DNA from: an uncultured Pelagimonas sp.
GTDB taxonomy: Bacteria; Pseudomonadota; Alphaproteobacteria; Rhodobacterales; Rhodobacteraceae
Direction: 5' to 3'
Assembly: GCF_947498515.1 (NCBI RefSeq)
Contig: NZ_CANMKO010000002.1
Location: 62,001 to 126,000, forward strand
Length of the DNA stretch: 64,000 bases
Each line of letters starts with the position of its first letter. The first letter of the stretch is position 1. The notes beneath the pieces were generated by a model. That model did no database searches and had not been told where the DNA came from. It saw only the letters and a program-made list of their open reading frames with translations. Both the position numbers and the translations under genes were made by a program. Of the stretch, positions 9,212-18,869 are shown piece by piece.

Positions 9212-11155
9212 TTAGGCCTCGACCTCTTCTTCCAGACGGATCAGCGGGGCACCGGCCTCAACCTGATCACCATCGGCGACCAAAACCTCGGCAATAGTCC
9301 CGTCACGGCCCGCAACCATTGTGTGTTCCATCTTCATCGCTTCCAATACCGCCAAACGATCACCTTCGGACACGGTTTGACCAGGCGACACATGAACCGA
9401 CACAACCCGCCCCGGCATCGGCGCAAGAGTGAGCGTCGCATCCGCGCCACCATCAGAATCGCGCGCCAACAGGTCAATCACACGATAGGACCGCCCGTAA
9501 TCGGTGAAAATCGTGATTTCATCGCCGCTTTGTGCGAAATTGGCGGCGCGGTCACCATCCAGTTCCCAGCCAGACGCGGTGTGCAAAGCCTCGACCACCA
9601 GCCCATCAGTTTCAACCAAACAATCGCCGGCACCACGCATTCGCAGCTTGATTTCGCGCGGCTCACCACCGTCTTCAATCCACACCGTTCGAACAAGCGG
9701 TTGCCACAGGGTAAAACCGCTGCCTGCCCCGTCCTGATCCCAAATCCCGGCGGCGATAAGTGCCGCTTGCGCACGTGCCTGCGGATTGTCATCGGGCTGC
9801 GCAACCAAGGCGTCAATGTCACGGGCGATCAGACCGGTATCGACGTCACCGCGACCAAAACCGTCGTGTTCGGCCAATGCGCCCAAAAAGGACAGGTTCG
9901 TCACCGTGCCGGCCACTTCGGTTTCGCGCAAGCCGCGCGCCAACTGCCGCAAGGCTACGGCGCGGGTCGGGCCATGTACGATCACCTTGGCAATCATCGG
10001 GTCGTAATGCGGGCTGATCTCATCCCCCGACCGCACGCCGCTATCGGCGCGCACCCCGTCCGGGAAAGCCAAATGTGCCAAACGCCCCGTGGCAGGTAAG
10101 AACCCGGCCGGAACGTCTTCGGCATAAAGACGGGCCTCAAAGGCATGGCCCTTGATCGACAACTCATCCTGTTGCGCAGGGAGACTTTCGCCTGAAGCGA
10201 CGCGAATTTGCCATTCGACCAAATCCACACTGGTGATCAACTCGGACACCGGATGTTCAACCTGTAATCGGGTGTTCATTTCCATGAACCAGAACCCGTC
10301 CTCGCGAAGCCCGTCCGAGCCATCCACGATGAATTCGACCGTCCCCGCCCCTTTGTAGCCAATCGCCTCGGCGGCGCGTACCGCCGCCTGCCCCATGGCT
10401 TGGCGGACGTTCTCCGGCATATCCGGTGCTGGCGCTTCTTCGATGACCTTTTGGTGGCGACGCTGAAGCGAACAATCGCGTTCAAACAAATGCACGGCTT
10501 TTTCACCATCGCCAAACACCTGCACCTCAATGTGACGAGGTTGCGAGATGAACTTTTCAATCAGCACATGATCATTGCCAAAGGCGGTCCGCGCCTCGGA
10601 TTTGGCGCTTTCCAATGCGTCGACAAATTCTTCGGGACGCTCAACAAGGCGCATGCCTTTGCCGCCGCCCCCGGCAACCGCTTTGATAAGGACCGGATAG
10701 CCGATGCTTTGCGCCTCGACCTCTAGATGTCCGGGATCTTGGTCTTCTCCCATGTAGCCCGGAACAATTGGCACGCCTGCCTCTTGCATCAGCCTTTTGG
10801 CCGCATCCTTGAGCCCCATAGAACGGATCGCATGGGCAGATGGGCCGACAAAGGTCAGACCTGCGGCCTCGACTTGATCAACAAAATCGGGGTTTTCGGA
10901 CAAAAAACCGTATCCCGGATGGATTAGCTGCGCCCCTGTGGCCTGCGCCGCGGCGATGATTGCGTCGCCGCGCAGATAGCTTGCCGCCGGGGCCGCTTCG
11001 CCGATGCAAATCGCGTCGTCGGCCAAAGCCACATGTTTCGCGCCCGCATCAACATCAGAATGCACCGCGACACTGCGCAGGCCCATTTTACGCGCAGTTT
11101 CGATAACGCGACAGGCGATTTCACCACGGTTGGCGATCAAAATGGTATCAAACAT
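9212..11155 (-). CDS. liuD: Methylcrotonyl-CoA carboxylase, biotin-containing alpha subunit
   Basis: With LiuB this subunit carboxylates 3-methylcrotonyl-CoA to 3-methylglutaconyl-CoA. The 647-residue protein has, in order, a biotin carboxylase domain (about 1-445, with ATP-grasp glycine loop AVAGGGGKGMRLV and EMNTRLQVEHPVSE), a linker/BT domain and a C-terminal biotinyl domain. The biotin attachment site is EAMKMEHTM, with the modified lysine at about 608. Assignment to the methylcrotonyl enzyme over acetyl- or propionyl-CoA carboxylase is by operon context with ivd and liuB. Substrate specificity lies mostly in the beta subunit. Confidence 0.95.
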   Translation of the reverse strand: MFDTILIANRGEIACRVIETARKMGLRSVAVHSDVDAGAKHVALADDAICIGEAAPAASYLRGDAIIAAAQATGAQLIHPGYGFLSENPDFVDQVEAAGLTFVGPSAHAIRSMGLKDAAKRLMQEAGVPIVPGYMGEDQDPGHLEVEAQSIGYPVLIKAVAGGGGKGMRLVERPEEFVDALESAKSEARTAFGNDHVLIEKFISQPRHIEVQVFGDGEKAVHLFERDCSLQRRHQKVIEEAPAPDMPENVRQAMGQAAVRAAEAIGYKGAGTVEFIVDGSDGLREDGFWFMEMNTRLQVEHPVSELITSVDLVEWQIRVASGESLPAQQDELSIKGHAFEARLYAEDVPAGFLPATGRLAHLAFPDGVRADSGVRSGDEISPHYDPMIAKVIVHGPTRAVALRQLARGLRETEVAGTVTNLSFLGALAEHDGFGRGDVDTGLIARDIDALVAQPDDNPQARAQAALIAAGIWDQDGAGSGFTLWQPLVRTVWIEDGGEPREIKLRMRGAGDCLVETDGLVVEALHTASGWELDGDRAANFAQSGDEITIFTDYGRSYRVIDLLARDSDGGADATLTLAPMPGRVVSVHVSPGQTVSEGDRLAVLEAMKMEHTMVAGRDGTIAEVLVADGDQVEAGAPLIRLEEEVEA

Positions 11156-11184
11156 GGGGTATCTCCATGAGGTGTGGTCGGCAA

Positions 11185-11233
11185 CGAGGGGCCTGCCCCT
11201 CGCGCTCCCCGGAGTTTAATTTGCAAGATGAAG
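11185..11233 (-). repeat. Dispersed 49-nt intergenic element, copy 1 (liuB-liuD gap)
   Basis: Read on the minus strand it begins CTTCATCT, continues TAAACTCCGGGGAGCGCGAG, and ends with a hairpin CGAGGGGCAGGCCCCTCG. It aligns without gaps to 37496-37544: the last 34 bases differ at one position and the first eight are identical. The element lies between liuB and liuD in the direction of transcription, as the other copy lies between pdhB and pdhC. Confidence 0.85.
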
Positions 11234-11259
11234 ACATCGATGAATAACGCATGGGTAAA

Positions 11260-12864
11260 TCACATGCGGAACACGCCAAAGCGTGTGTCTTCGATCGGTG
11301 CGTTCAGAGATGCGCGCAAGGACAGCGCAAGTGTTTGGCGGGATTTTCGTGGGTCGATGATCCCATCGTCCCACAAACGGGCCGAGGCATAGAGCGGGTG
11401 CGCCTGGCGTTCGAACATCTCGATGGTCGGGCGTTTGAACTCGGCCTCATCCTCGGCGGACCATGTCCCACCTTTGCGCTCGATCCCGTCGCGTTTCACT
11501 GTGGCTAACACGCCTGCGGCCTGTTCGCCGCCCATGACGCTGATCCGGCTATTGGGCCAGGTCCAAAGGAAACGCGGCTGGTAGGCGCGACCGGACATGC
11601 CGTAATTGCCCGCACCAAAGCTTCCGCCGACCAACATCGTGATCTTAGGCACATTTGTGGTCGCAACCGCGGTGACCATCTTGGCCCCATGACGCGCAAT
11701 ACCTTCGTTTTCGTATTTGCGGCCAACCATAAACCCAGTGATATTTTGCAAGAAAACCAGAGGTATAGAGCGTTGGGAACACAGTTCTACGAAATGCGCA
11801 CCCTTTTGTGCGGCCTCAGAAAACAAAACGCCGTTGTTGGCGATGATCCCCACGGGCATGCCCATGACATGGGCAAACCCAGTGACCAAAGTTTCGCCAA
11901 AGCGCGCTTTGAATTCGTCAAATCGCGATCCGTCAACCATCCGCGCGATGACTTCGCGGATGTCATAGGGCGTGCGCAAATCCCCCGGAACAACGCCTAG
12001 GATTTCATCGGGGTCATAGGCCGGGTCTTCGGGGTTTTGCAGGTTGACCAAAGCGCCCTTGGCGGGACCAAGATTGCCAACCGCGCGACGGGCAAGCGCC
12101 AGTGCGTGGCTATCATCCTCGGCCAGGTAATCCGCAACGCCGGAAAGGCGCGTATGAACATCGCCACCGCCAAGATCTTCGGAAGTGACAACCTCGCCAG
12201 TCGCGGCTTTGACCAAGGGCGGGCCAGCCAAGAAGATCGTCCCTTGTTCTTTAACGATAATAGTCACGTCCGACATGGCGGGCACATAGGCCCCGCCGGC
12301 GGTACACGACCCCATGACAACCGCGATCTGCGCGATGCCTTTGGCGGACATGCGGGCTTGGTTGTAGAAGATGCGGCCAAAGTGATCGCGATCTGGGAAC
12401 ACTTCGTCCTGATTAGGAAGGTTCGCGCCGCCGCTATCCACCAAGTAGATGCAAGGAAGATGGTTTTCCTCAGCGATCTCTTGGGCGCGTAGGTGCTTTT
12501 TGACCGTCATCGGATAATACGTGCCGCCTTTGACGGTGGCATCATTGCAAACAACCATAACCTGACGGCCCTGCACCTGACCGATGCCTGCAATCACCCC
12601 AGCACAGGGGGCGGCATTGTCGTAAAGACCGTGGGCCGCCGTGGCACCAACTTCAAGAAACGGGGTTCCGGGGTCAAGCAAGTTGGCAACCCGTTCACGC
12701 GGCAACATTTTCCCACGGCTGATGTGACGATCACGCGATCGTTCGCCGCCACCCGCCGCCGCCATGTCAGCGGCCTCACGGATTTCCGCCAACGCGTCGA
12801 GGTGAGCGGACTGGTTGGATTTGAATTGCTCTGAAGAAGCAATCGCTTGGGATTGGAGCTTCAT
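11260..12864 (-). CDS. liuB: Methylcrotonyl-CoA carboxylase, carboxyltransferase beta subunit
   Basis: This 534-residue carboxyltransferase moves CO2 from biotin on LiuD to 3-methylcrotonyl-CoA. The protein shows the tandem crotonase-like carboxyltransferase halves: the N-terminal acyl-CoA region with [20 protein letters not shown], and the C-terminal half with [20 protein letters not shown] and [18 protein letters not shown]. The [14 protein letters not shown] block is typical of MCC beta subunits. Its start overlaps the stop of the acyl-CoA synthetase gene by four bases. A 49-nt repeat element follows the gene. Confidence 0.96.
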   Translation of the reverse strand: MKLQSQAIASSEQFKSNQSAHLDALAEIREAADMAAAGGGERSRDRHISRGKMLPRERVANLLDPGTPFLEVGATAAHGLYDNAAPCAGVIAGIGQVQGRQVMVVCNDATVKGGTYYPMTVKKHLRAQEIAEENHLPCIYLVDSGGANLPNQDEVFPDRDHFGRIFYNQARMSAKGIAQIAVVMGSCTAGGAYVPAMSDVTIIVKEQGTIFLAGPPLVKAATGEVVTSEDLGGGDVHTRLSGVADYLAEDDSHALALARRAVGNLGPAKGALVNLQNPEDPAYDPDEILGVVPGDLRTPYDIREVIARMVDGSRFDEFKARFGETLVTGFAHVMGMPVGIIANNGVLFSEAAQKGAHFVELCSQRSIPLVFLQNITGFMVGRKYENEGIARHGAKMVTAVATTNVPKITMLVGGSFGAGNYGMSGRAYQPRFLWTWPNSRISVMGGEQAAGVLATVKRDGIERKGGTWSAEDEAEFKRPTIEMFERQAHPLYASARLWDDGIIDPRKSRQTLALSLRASLNAPIEDTRFGVFRM

Positions 12865-14435
12865 GGTGTCTCCTGCCTTTTTAGGGTGTCTGCCTGCGCT
12901 TCTGCGGCTGCGCGGGCTTTGAGTTCTTTGCGGATAACCTTGCCAGTGACGGTCATTGGCAGCTCATCCAGAAAACTGATTTCTCTTGGGTATGAATAGT
13001 TTGCCAAGCGATCTTTGACCCATGTCTGAAGATCCCTTTCACAAAGGTTAACGTCTTGTTTTACAACAACATAAGCCTTAACGATTTCGGTTCGTAGTGG
13101 ATCGGGTTTGCCCACAACGCCAACGGTGGCAACGCCGGGATGGGTGAGTAAACAATCTTCGATTTCAGCCGGGCCAATCCGGTACCCCGCCGAGGAGATC
13201 ACATCGTCGTCGCGCCCAACAAAGCGCAAATAGCCGTCTTGAAACACACCGCGATCGCCCATGACCATCCAGTCGCCGCGAAATTTCGCGGCCGTTTCCG
13301 CCGGGTTATTCCAATATTCCAACAACATAGAGGGCGCGCCTCGACGGATCGCGATATCCCCTTCGCCGTCGACCTCGTGGCCATCTTCATCAATCACAGC
13401 GATGTCAAACCCCGGAACGGGTTTGCCGATGGCACCCGGTTGCGGAGGAAACAAAACGCTACAGGAGCTGGCCACCATATTGCATTCTGTCTGACCGTAG
13501 AATTCGTTGATTGTCACACCAAGCGCCTGTTGCCCCCAAGCGAGCATCTCGGCCCCTAAGGGTTCCCCACCTGAGGCCACGGTACGAAGTCCAGCAATTT
13601 GGGCGTTTTCCGCCTTAAGAAAACGCAGTGCCGTTGGAGGGAAAAATATATTTTTTACATGTGCTTGTGCAATGATTCTTAAGCATTCTTCGACGCTGAA
13701 CTTTGCCATGCGTGCGGCCACAACCGGAACGCCAAGCGCCAGTCCGGGCATGAGAACATCAAACAGGCCTCCGATCCAAGCCCAATCTGCAGGTGTCCAA
13801 AGAACATCACCCTCTAAACCCAAGAAATCATGACTTATTTTGACACCGGGTAAATGCCCGTTTAGCATTTTGTGCGCATGAAGCGCACCTTTGGGTTTGC
13901 CAGTGGTGCCAGACGTGTAGATCAGCACCGCCGGGTCTTGAGGTCCTGTCTCGAGCATGGGTTGTGGAACAGGCTCAGAGAGGTCTGTTTGTTGGATAAC
14001 AGCGACGTCGAAAGGGGATAGGAGAGCGGCCCCTTCTTCATCTGTTACAACAACTTGCGTGCCGGAGTTGTCAAGACGAGAGGCCAAGGCATCCCGGCGA
14101 AACAACTTGAACAAGGGAACAGAAATTGCGCCCAAACGCCAAGTCGCGATATGCGCAGCCGCGCAGAGCGGCGATTGACCCAAAAGGACACCAACCCGAT
14201 CGCCGGACTGAACGCCACGCGCCACCAAAACGGCCTGCACCTGCCAGCTAAGGCGTTGTAAATCCGCATAAGTGACATCAACGCGCTCGCCATCCGACAA
14301 ATCAATAATCGCCAGTTTGTCGGGGAACTTCGCAGCCCAGTCATCGCAGACCTGAGCCGCCATATTTAGCCGCTCTGGAAGCTCGTTCCGAACTGCCGCC
14401 CTAAGTGCGTCGTATGAAAGACCGCGTGGCAGCAT
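12861..14435 (-). CDS. AMP-binding acyl-CoA synthetase
   Basis: This enzyme activates a carboxylic acid to its CoA thioester through an acyl-adenylate. The 524-residue protein carries the P-loop motif [14 protein letters not shown] (about 176-189), the mid-domain EFYGQTE motif, the hinge [13 protein letters not shown], and the C-terminal catalytic lysine in [12 protein letters not shown] chose the ATG at 14435, which overlaps the LprI-like gene's stop by one base and follows GGGG at proper spacing. Context in the liu cluster suggests isovalerate or acetoacetate as substrate, but the sequence does not settle this. It resembles medium-chain acyl-CoA synthetases. Confidence 0.92.
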   Translation of the reverse strand: MLPRGLSYDALRAAVRNELPERLNMAAQVCDDWAAKFPDKLAIIDLSDGERVDVTYADLQRLSWQVQAVLVARGVQSGDRVGVLLGQSPLCAAAHIATWRLGAISVPLFKLFRRDALASRLDNSGTQVVVTDEEGAALLSPFDVAVIQQTDLSEPVPQPMLETGPQDPAVLIYTSGTTGKPKGALHAHKMLNGHLPGVKISHDFLGLEGDVLWTPADWAWIGGLFDVLMPGLALGVPVVAARMAKFSVEECLRIIAQAHVKNIFFPPTALRFLKAENAQIAGLRTVASGGEPLGAEMLAWGQQALGVTINEFYGQTECNMVASSCSVLFPPQPGAIGKPVPGFDIAVIDEDGHEVDGEGDIAIRRGAPSMLLEYWNNPAETAAKFRGDWMVMGDRGVFQDGYLRFVGRDDDVISSAGYRIGPAEIEDCLLTHPGVATVGVVGKPDPLRTEIVKAYVVVKQDVNLCERDLQTWVKDRLANYSYPREISFLDELPMTVTGKVIRKELKARAAAEAQADTLKRQETP

Positions 14436-14911
14436 CAGTCGCCCCAAGATTCCCCAAGCAAAACAGCTTGTTCCGCGGTGGTATGAATCAAACAGTTTAA
14501 CGTAGCCGGGCCGCCACCTGTGCCGCCGCTCCATTGGCTGCGCTCGTAGTCACATTTGGCGTCACGAAACGGGATCCACGCGCGCTGCATCTGTTTCAAC
14601 GCATCGGCCTGTGATGGGCCAAACCCTTCGTTCGCGATGTCGTTGGCCTTGGAGGTCGCCATTTTCGCCTTGTAGTTGACGTTCAACAACCTGTCCCAGT
14701 ACTGAAATTCAGCATCCAAGCAACCGCTTTCGCCGTAGGTCGAAAACCCGCCCGGCGTGTCCTGCATACATTGCAGTGCAGAAAGGCCAACACAGTCCTG
14801 ATAGGGCCGCGTGCTCTGAAGACACGCGTCGGTGGCATAATCAGAATAGGTCAAATCCTGTGCGGCGACACCGCTTGAGAGGACACCAAAGATGAAGGTG
14901 AGAAGACGCAT
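14435..14911 (-). CDS. LprI-like (DUF1311) secreted protein
   Basis: This 158-residue protein has a Sec signal peptide (MRLLTFIFGVLSSGVAAQ) and six cysteines in the mature chain. The block LNVNYKAKMATSKANDI, followed by LKQMQRAWIPFRDAKCDYE and a late Cys, is characteristic of the LprI/DUF1311 family, which includes lysozyme-inhibitor-type proteins. It is translationally coupled to the acyl-CoA synthetase gene by a one-base overlap, an odd position for an envelope protein inside a catabolic operon. Confidence 0.85.
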   Translation of the reverse strand: MRLLTFIFGVLSSGVAAQDLTYSDYATDACLQSTRPYQDCVGLSALQCMQDTPGGFSTYGESGCLDAEFQYWDRLLNVNYKAKMATSKANDIANEGFGPSQADALKQMQRAWIPFRDAKCDYERSQWSGGTGGGPATLNCLIHTTAEQAVLLGESWGD

Positions 14912-14965
14912 ACGAGGCTCCCGTTGTGGATTGCTGGGCCGGGCACCCTGCCCGACCCGCGCGGA

Positions 14966-16129
14966 TCAGAGCATTTTGCTCATCAATTCCCGCCCAACCA
15001 GCATACGGCGAATTTCGCTTGTGCCAGCCCCAATTTCCATCAACTTGGCATCACGGAACAAACGTCCAACGGCCGCATCGGCCAAGAAGCCCGCGCCGCC
15101 AAGCGCCTGAACCGCCTGATGCGCCTGAACCATCGCCTGTTCAGACGCATAGAGACAACACGCCGCCGCGTCCTGACGGGTGACGGTGCCACGATCACAG
15201 GCGCGCGCGACTTCGTACACATAGGCCCGCGCCGAATTCATTGCGGTGTACATATCGGCAATTTTGCCCTGCATCAGCTGGAAGTTCCCGATTGGCTGAC
15301 CAAACTGTTTGCGCTCGGCCATATAGGGCATGACCTCGTCCATACAGGCGGCCATGATCCCGGTGCCAATCCCAGCGAGAACAACGCGTTCGTAGTCGAG
15401 ACCGGACATCAAAACGCGAACGCCTTTGCCCTCTTCACCAAGGATGTTTTCAAACGGCACTTCGACGTTTTCAAAGATCAACTCGGCGGTGTTCGACCCG
15501 CGCATGCCCATTTTGTCGAAATGCGGGCTTGTCGAGAACCCTGCCATGTCTTTTTCAACGATAAAGGCGGTGATACCCTTGGCCCCCGCATCGGGATCGG
15601 TTTTGGCATAAACAACCAGCGTATCGGCGTCAGGACCGTTGGTGATCCAGTATTTGTTGCCATTCAACACAAAGCGATCATTGCGTTTTTCGGCGCGCAG
15701 CTTCATCGACACAACGTCAGACCCGGCACCGGGCTCGGACATTGCCAAGGCCCCAACGTGTTCGCCAGACAACAAGCCCGGCAGGTATTTCTGACGCTGT
15801 TCGTCGGTGCCGTTCAGCTTGATTTGATTGACGCAAAGATTGGAATGCGCACCGTAGGACAAAGAGACCGACGCGCTGGCACGGGCGATTTCCTCAACCG
15901 CAATCACATGCGCGAGATAAGACATTTCTGCCCCACCGAATTTTTCGGGAACGGTGATCCCCAAGAGGCCCAACTCGCCCATTTCGGTCCAGAGCTCATT
16001 TGGGAACTCGTTTGTGCTGTCGATCTCGGCCGCCATCGGCTTGACCCGCTCTTGCGCCCACTTGTGCACCATATCGCGCAGGGCGTTTACATCTTCACCT
16101 AGATCGAAAGTCATGCTGGCCAGGAACAT
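14966..16129 (-). CDS. ivd: Isovaleryl-CoA dehydrogenase
   Basis: This FAD enzyme oxidises isovaleryl-CoA to 3-methylcrotonyl-CoA, the first committed step of the cluster. The start at 16129 follows AGGAGG at 9 bases; the resulting 387 residues is the usual length. Acyl-CoA dehydrogenase motifs [16 protein letters not shown] and the C-terminal [24 protein letters not shown] are present. The catalytic glutamate is in [10 protein letters not shown] (E247), the position used by isovaleryl-CoA dehydrogenases, unlike medium-chain enzymes. It is the first gene of the liu operon, with a candidate operator immediately upstream. Confidence 0.96.
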   Translation of the reverse strand: MFLASMTFDLGEDVNALRDMVHKWAQERVKPMAAEIDSTNEFPNELWTEMGELGLLGITVPEKFGGAEMSYLAHVIAVEEIARASASVSLSYGAHSNLCVNQIKLNGTDEQRQKYLPGLLSGEHVGALAMSEPGAGSDVVSMKLRAEKRNDRFVLNGNKYWITNGPDADTLVVYAKTDPDAGAKGITAFIVEKDMAGFSTSPHFDKMGMRGSNTAELIFENVEVPFENILGEEGKGVRVLMSGLDYERVVLAGIGTGIMAACMDEVMPYMAERKQFGQPIGNFQLMQGKIADMYTAMNSARAYVYEVARACDRGTVTRQDAAACCLYASEQAMVQAHQAVQALGGAGFLADAAVGRLFRDAKLMEIGAGTSEIRRMLVGRELMSKML

Positions 16130-16153
16130 TGCTCTGCGCCTCCTCACGCTTAT

Positions 16154-16167
16154 TGAACACCTGTTCA
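16154..16167. promoter_or_regulatory. Candidate operator upstream of ivd
   Basis: TGAACA-CC-TGTTCA is an inverted repeat with six-base arms and a two-base centre, lying 25-38 bases upstream of the ivd start. The position overlaps where a promoter -10 or start site would lie, as expected for a repressor of the liu operon (TetR- or MerR-type regulators control liu genes elsewhere). No regulator gene is present nearby. The site is inferred from symmetry alone. Confidence 0.45.
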
Positions 16168-16362
16168 GTTAAGTACACAGATTTGATGAGTCGGGTCAAG
16201 CAATGCTTGAAAATTCCGAATTCAGGGCGTGTTCCATGCCTCTTGGAAAGGCCTTGTTAACGAACATACCAAATACACCTTAATTCGAGAGCTCTTGCAC
16301 TTTTTCGCCGACGACGGCAGGAACATACGACAGCACAACCCTAGGTTCGGAACGCCAAACGT

Positions 16363-16797
16363 ATGACAGTTCGATACAAGTATTTTCCAGACGAAGGGTT
16401 CCTGTTGATGAAGTATTTCGGGCGCTCGACGCATGCTCAGCAGGTCGAGCTGTTTTCAACGGTTGCACAACAATATGACGTTGTTCCCTTTATGAATTGC
16501 GTCTCCGACATGTCAGAGCTTACGCAAACAACGATCACCTCAAAAAACATGATGTCTCAGGTGACACAAATTACCCAAGCGCTAGATGCACTGCCGCACC
16601 CCATAAAACAGGCGCTGTATGCCCCGACCCCAATGTCCATGGGTATTTCGCGTATGTATCTCGGATACGCTGATCTCTCCGCCAATCTTGACATTCAAGT
16701 TTTCGATGACCTGCAAGAGGCCATCAATTGGGCGGGCAAATCCGGCCTTGCGAATGAGTTGTTTGAGACGTCCGAATGGGACGAAATCCCGGATTAG
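16363..16797 (+). CDS. Hypothetical protein, possibly STAS/SpoIIAA-like
   Basis: This 144-residue protein has no signal peptide or transmembrane segment. The pattern of an N-terminal strand pair (RYKYFPDEGFLLMKYFGRS), a central helical part and a C-terminal strand-helix (IQVFDDLQEAINWAGK) resembles SpoIIAA-like/STAS proteins of unknown role, but the similarity is weak and by eye. It is a stand-alone gene, divergent from ivd and converging on the DegT aminotransferase (stops 5 bases apart). Confidence 0.65.
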   Translation: MTVRYKYFPDEGFLLMKYFGRSTHAQQVELFSTVAQQYDVVPFMNCVSDMSELTQTTITSKNMMSQVTQITQALDALPHPIKQALYAPTPMSMGISRMYLGYADLSANLDIQVFDDLQEAINWAGKSGLANELFETSEWDEIPD

Positions 16798-16801
16798 GCA
16801 C

Positions 16802-18001
16802 CTAAACGCTATGCTGCTGCCAAACAGCCCCCACTTCAGCGCGAATAATCCGTGCGATCAAGGCGCAGTCGTCGAGTGAGAACGTTAGCGGCAAGCGCAT
16901 GTCGACAATCCCGGTCAAAATCCTATCGCTGGCGGGCATGCGCTCCGCCTCTGTATAGCGCCAGCTGTCATAGCGTGATGTAAACCCTGCGGGCTCGGCC
17001 CCACCAAACCATTTAAGCTCGACCCCGCGCGCTGCACAGCGAGAGATGACCGCATTCACCGCCTTAGGAGACCAATCCAGCAGCAAGAATTGGATCGATG
17101 ATCCCACAGGTCGAGCATTGGGATGGCGGCTTACGAGCTTCAAACCGGGTGTATCGGATAACCCTTGTTCAACAACGTCATATCGTTCGTTCCAGCGTGT
17201 CACTTGTGTTTCTAGATCGCGCAGTTGAGGCCGCAATATCGCCGCACGTATATTATCCATGCGCCCAGACACGTTTGGCGTTGTGTATTTCACTCTTTCA
17301 AAAACCTCAGGGTCCGGTGCCGCCAAATGACGTTCGTACAACATGTATGACCCGGACAGGATGATAGCGCGCGCGGCTATCTCTTCGTCATCGGTGACCA
17401 AGAACCCTCCTTCGCCAGAGTTCACATGCTTGTAGGTCTGCATCGAGTAGCAGCCGATTGCCCCCTGCCGTCCCGAGGGCACGCCCCGCCATTGTGCCCC
17501 CATCGTATGGGCACAATCTTCGATCACCGTCACATCGGCTGCATCACACATCTGCATGAGCCGATCCATATCGCACAAATGGCCGCGCATATGGGACAAC
17601 ATCAACACCTTGGCATGGCCAAGTTTGGCCTCAAGGTCGTCAAGGTCGATGACCAACTCATCGGTTACCCCGACAAATTCCGGTTTTGCGCCAATGCTGG
17701 CAATCGCACCGGGAACTGGGGCAAGCGTAAAGGCATTGGTCAACACCGTTTCACCGGGTTGCACCCCGACGGCCCGCAGCGAACAGGCCAAGGCATAGCC
17801 ACCAGAGGCCACAGCAACACAGTATTTCGCCCCGGTTTGCGCGGCGAATTCCTGTTCCAACAACGCGGCTTCTGAAAACTCGCCCTCGGCGACATTATAG
17901 CGGTGCAGCCGACCATGATTCAAAACCGCAATCGCGGCCTCAATCCCTTCCTGTGGAATGGGTTCCTGTTGTGTGAAACTTCCGGTGAAAATCTCGGTCA
18001 T
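16802..18001 (-). CDS. DegT/DnrJ/EryC1/StrS-family PLP aminotransferase
   Basis: This 399-residue family member transfers an amino group, usually to a keto-sugar nucleotide. The PLP lysine is K191 in MQTYKHVNSGEGGFLVTDD, and the phosphate/Asp region VIEDCAHTMGAQW lies at about 159-171. Unusually for this family there are no other sugar-modification or surface-polysaccharide genes nearby; neighbours are gph and a hypothetical gene. The substrate cannot be inferred. Some stand-alone members act on non-sugar substrates. Confidence 0.88.
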   Translation of the reverse strand: MTEIFTGSFTQQEPIPQEGIEAAIAVLNHGRLHRYNVAEGEFSEAALLEQEFAAQTGAKYCVAVASGGYALACSLRAVGVQPGETVLTNAFTLAPVPGAIASIGAKPEFVGVTDELVIDLDDLEAKLGHAKVLMLSHMRGHLCDMDRLMQMCDAADVTVIEDCAHTMGAQWRGVPSGRQGAIGCYSMQTYKHVNSGEGGFLVTDDEEIAARAIILSGSYMLYERHLAAPDPEVFERVKYTTPNVSGRMDNIRAAILRPQLRDLETQVTRWNERYDVVEQGLSDTPGLKLVSRHPNARPVGSSIQFLLLDWSPKAVNAVISRCAARGVELKWFGGAEPAGFTSRYDSWRYTEAERMPASDRILTGIVDMRLPLTFSLDDCALIARIIRAEVGAVWQQHSV

Positions 18002-18094
18002 GCGGAATCCTTGGTGGTGACGGTCAATTGATGCGCCAGTATCGGCGGCAAATCGCGTATGATTTAGGTCGTTTTCTGCACAAAACCCGTTTTT

Positions 18095-18760
18095 TCAGCC
18101 AATCAGACGCATGATTTCGGGATGTAGCTCGTCAAAATGGTCAATTACGCTTTCCGGTTTCAAAGGGCGTACATCTTCGCCACCAACGGCGAATGTCACC
18201 AAAATCGATGGCACACCAGCATTGGCCGAGGTCTTGCGATCCGTTTCGGAATCCCCAACCAAAAGTGAGGCGTCACGACGTCCGCCACAGTGATCAACAG
18301 CGGCCCAATACGGGGCAACATCAGGCTTGCGGGTGGCCACGGTATCGGCCCCAATCATCGATCCAAACAGATCACGCACCCCGAGGCTACGCAACAATTT
18401 CTCGGCCAGCGCTTCGGGTTTGTTGGTGCAAATGCCCACAGCATATTCGTTGCGTAGAAGGGTTTCGACCGCTTCAACCGCGCCGGGGTACATATGGGTA
18501 TAGACATCAATGGCGCTATCATAGGCGGTCAATAATTCGGGATACCACTTATCAACGGTTTGCCCCGACATAAGCCCGGCTCGCGTCAAGCCCAAGGTCA
18601 ACATTGCCTTGCCCCCACGCACCGCGGTTCCGGCATCACCAACCGGGTCAAGGCGTTCGTTAATCCCCATGGCATCAAAACAATGGTTGGCGGCGGCGAT
18701 CAAATCACCGCTCGTATCGGCCAACGTCCCATCGAGATCAAAAATCACACAATTCTTCAT
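18095..18760 (-). CDS. gph: Phosphoglycolate phosphatase-like HAD hydrolase
   Basis: This 221-residue HAD-superfamily phosphatase dephosphorylates 2-phosphoglycolate, formed by Rubisco or DNA repair. HAD motif I is FDLDGTLADT (8-17), motif II is in GICTNKPEALAEK, and motif IV is GDSETDRKTSANAG. The length and the helical cap inserted after motif I fit the Gph subfamily. Other HAD phosphatases of the same subclass cannot be excluded. It is divergent from glmU, with a shared 109-base promoter region. Confidence 0.85.
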   Translation of the reverse strand: MKNCVIFDLDGTLADTSGDLIAAANHCFDAMGINERLDPVGDAGTAVRGGKAMLTLGLTRAGLMSGQTVDKWYPELLTAYDSAIDVYTHMYPGAVEAVETLLRNEYAVGICTNKPEALAEKLLRSLGVRDLFGSMIGADTVATRKPDVAPYWAAVDHCGGRRDASLLVGDSETDRKTSANAGVPSILVTFAVGGEDVRPLKPESVIDHFDELHPEIMRLIG

Positions 18761-18869
18761 GGCCTACCCTTTTGTCATATCCAGAAACCAAGCGTGACCA
18801 GTCTCTGCTTGCCCTATTTGACCAAAGCGATAAAACGGCGGCAACCAAAAGACAAATGGGATTGAGTTT

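Noticed and set aside
9053-10099. A 348-codon open frame on the plus strand opposite liuD and the GST gene
   Set aside because: Antisense to well-supported genes and translates to low-quality sequence; the long frame results from GC-biased third positions.
14924-16102. A 392-codon open frame on the plus strand opposite ivd
   Set aside because: It mirrors the intact isovaleryl-CoA dehydrogenase gene; composition (His/Arg/Gly-rich) is that of an antisense shadow, with no ribosome binding site or family motif.
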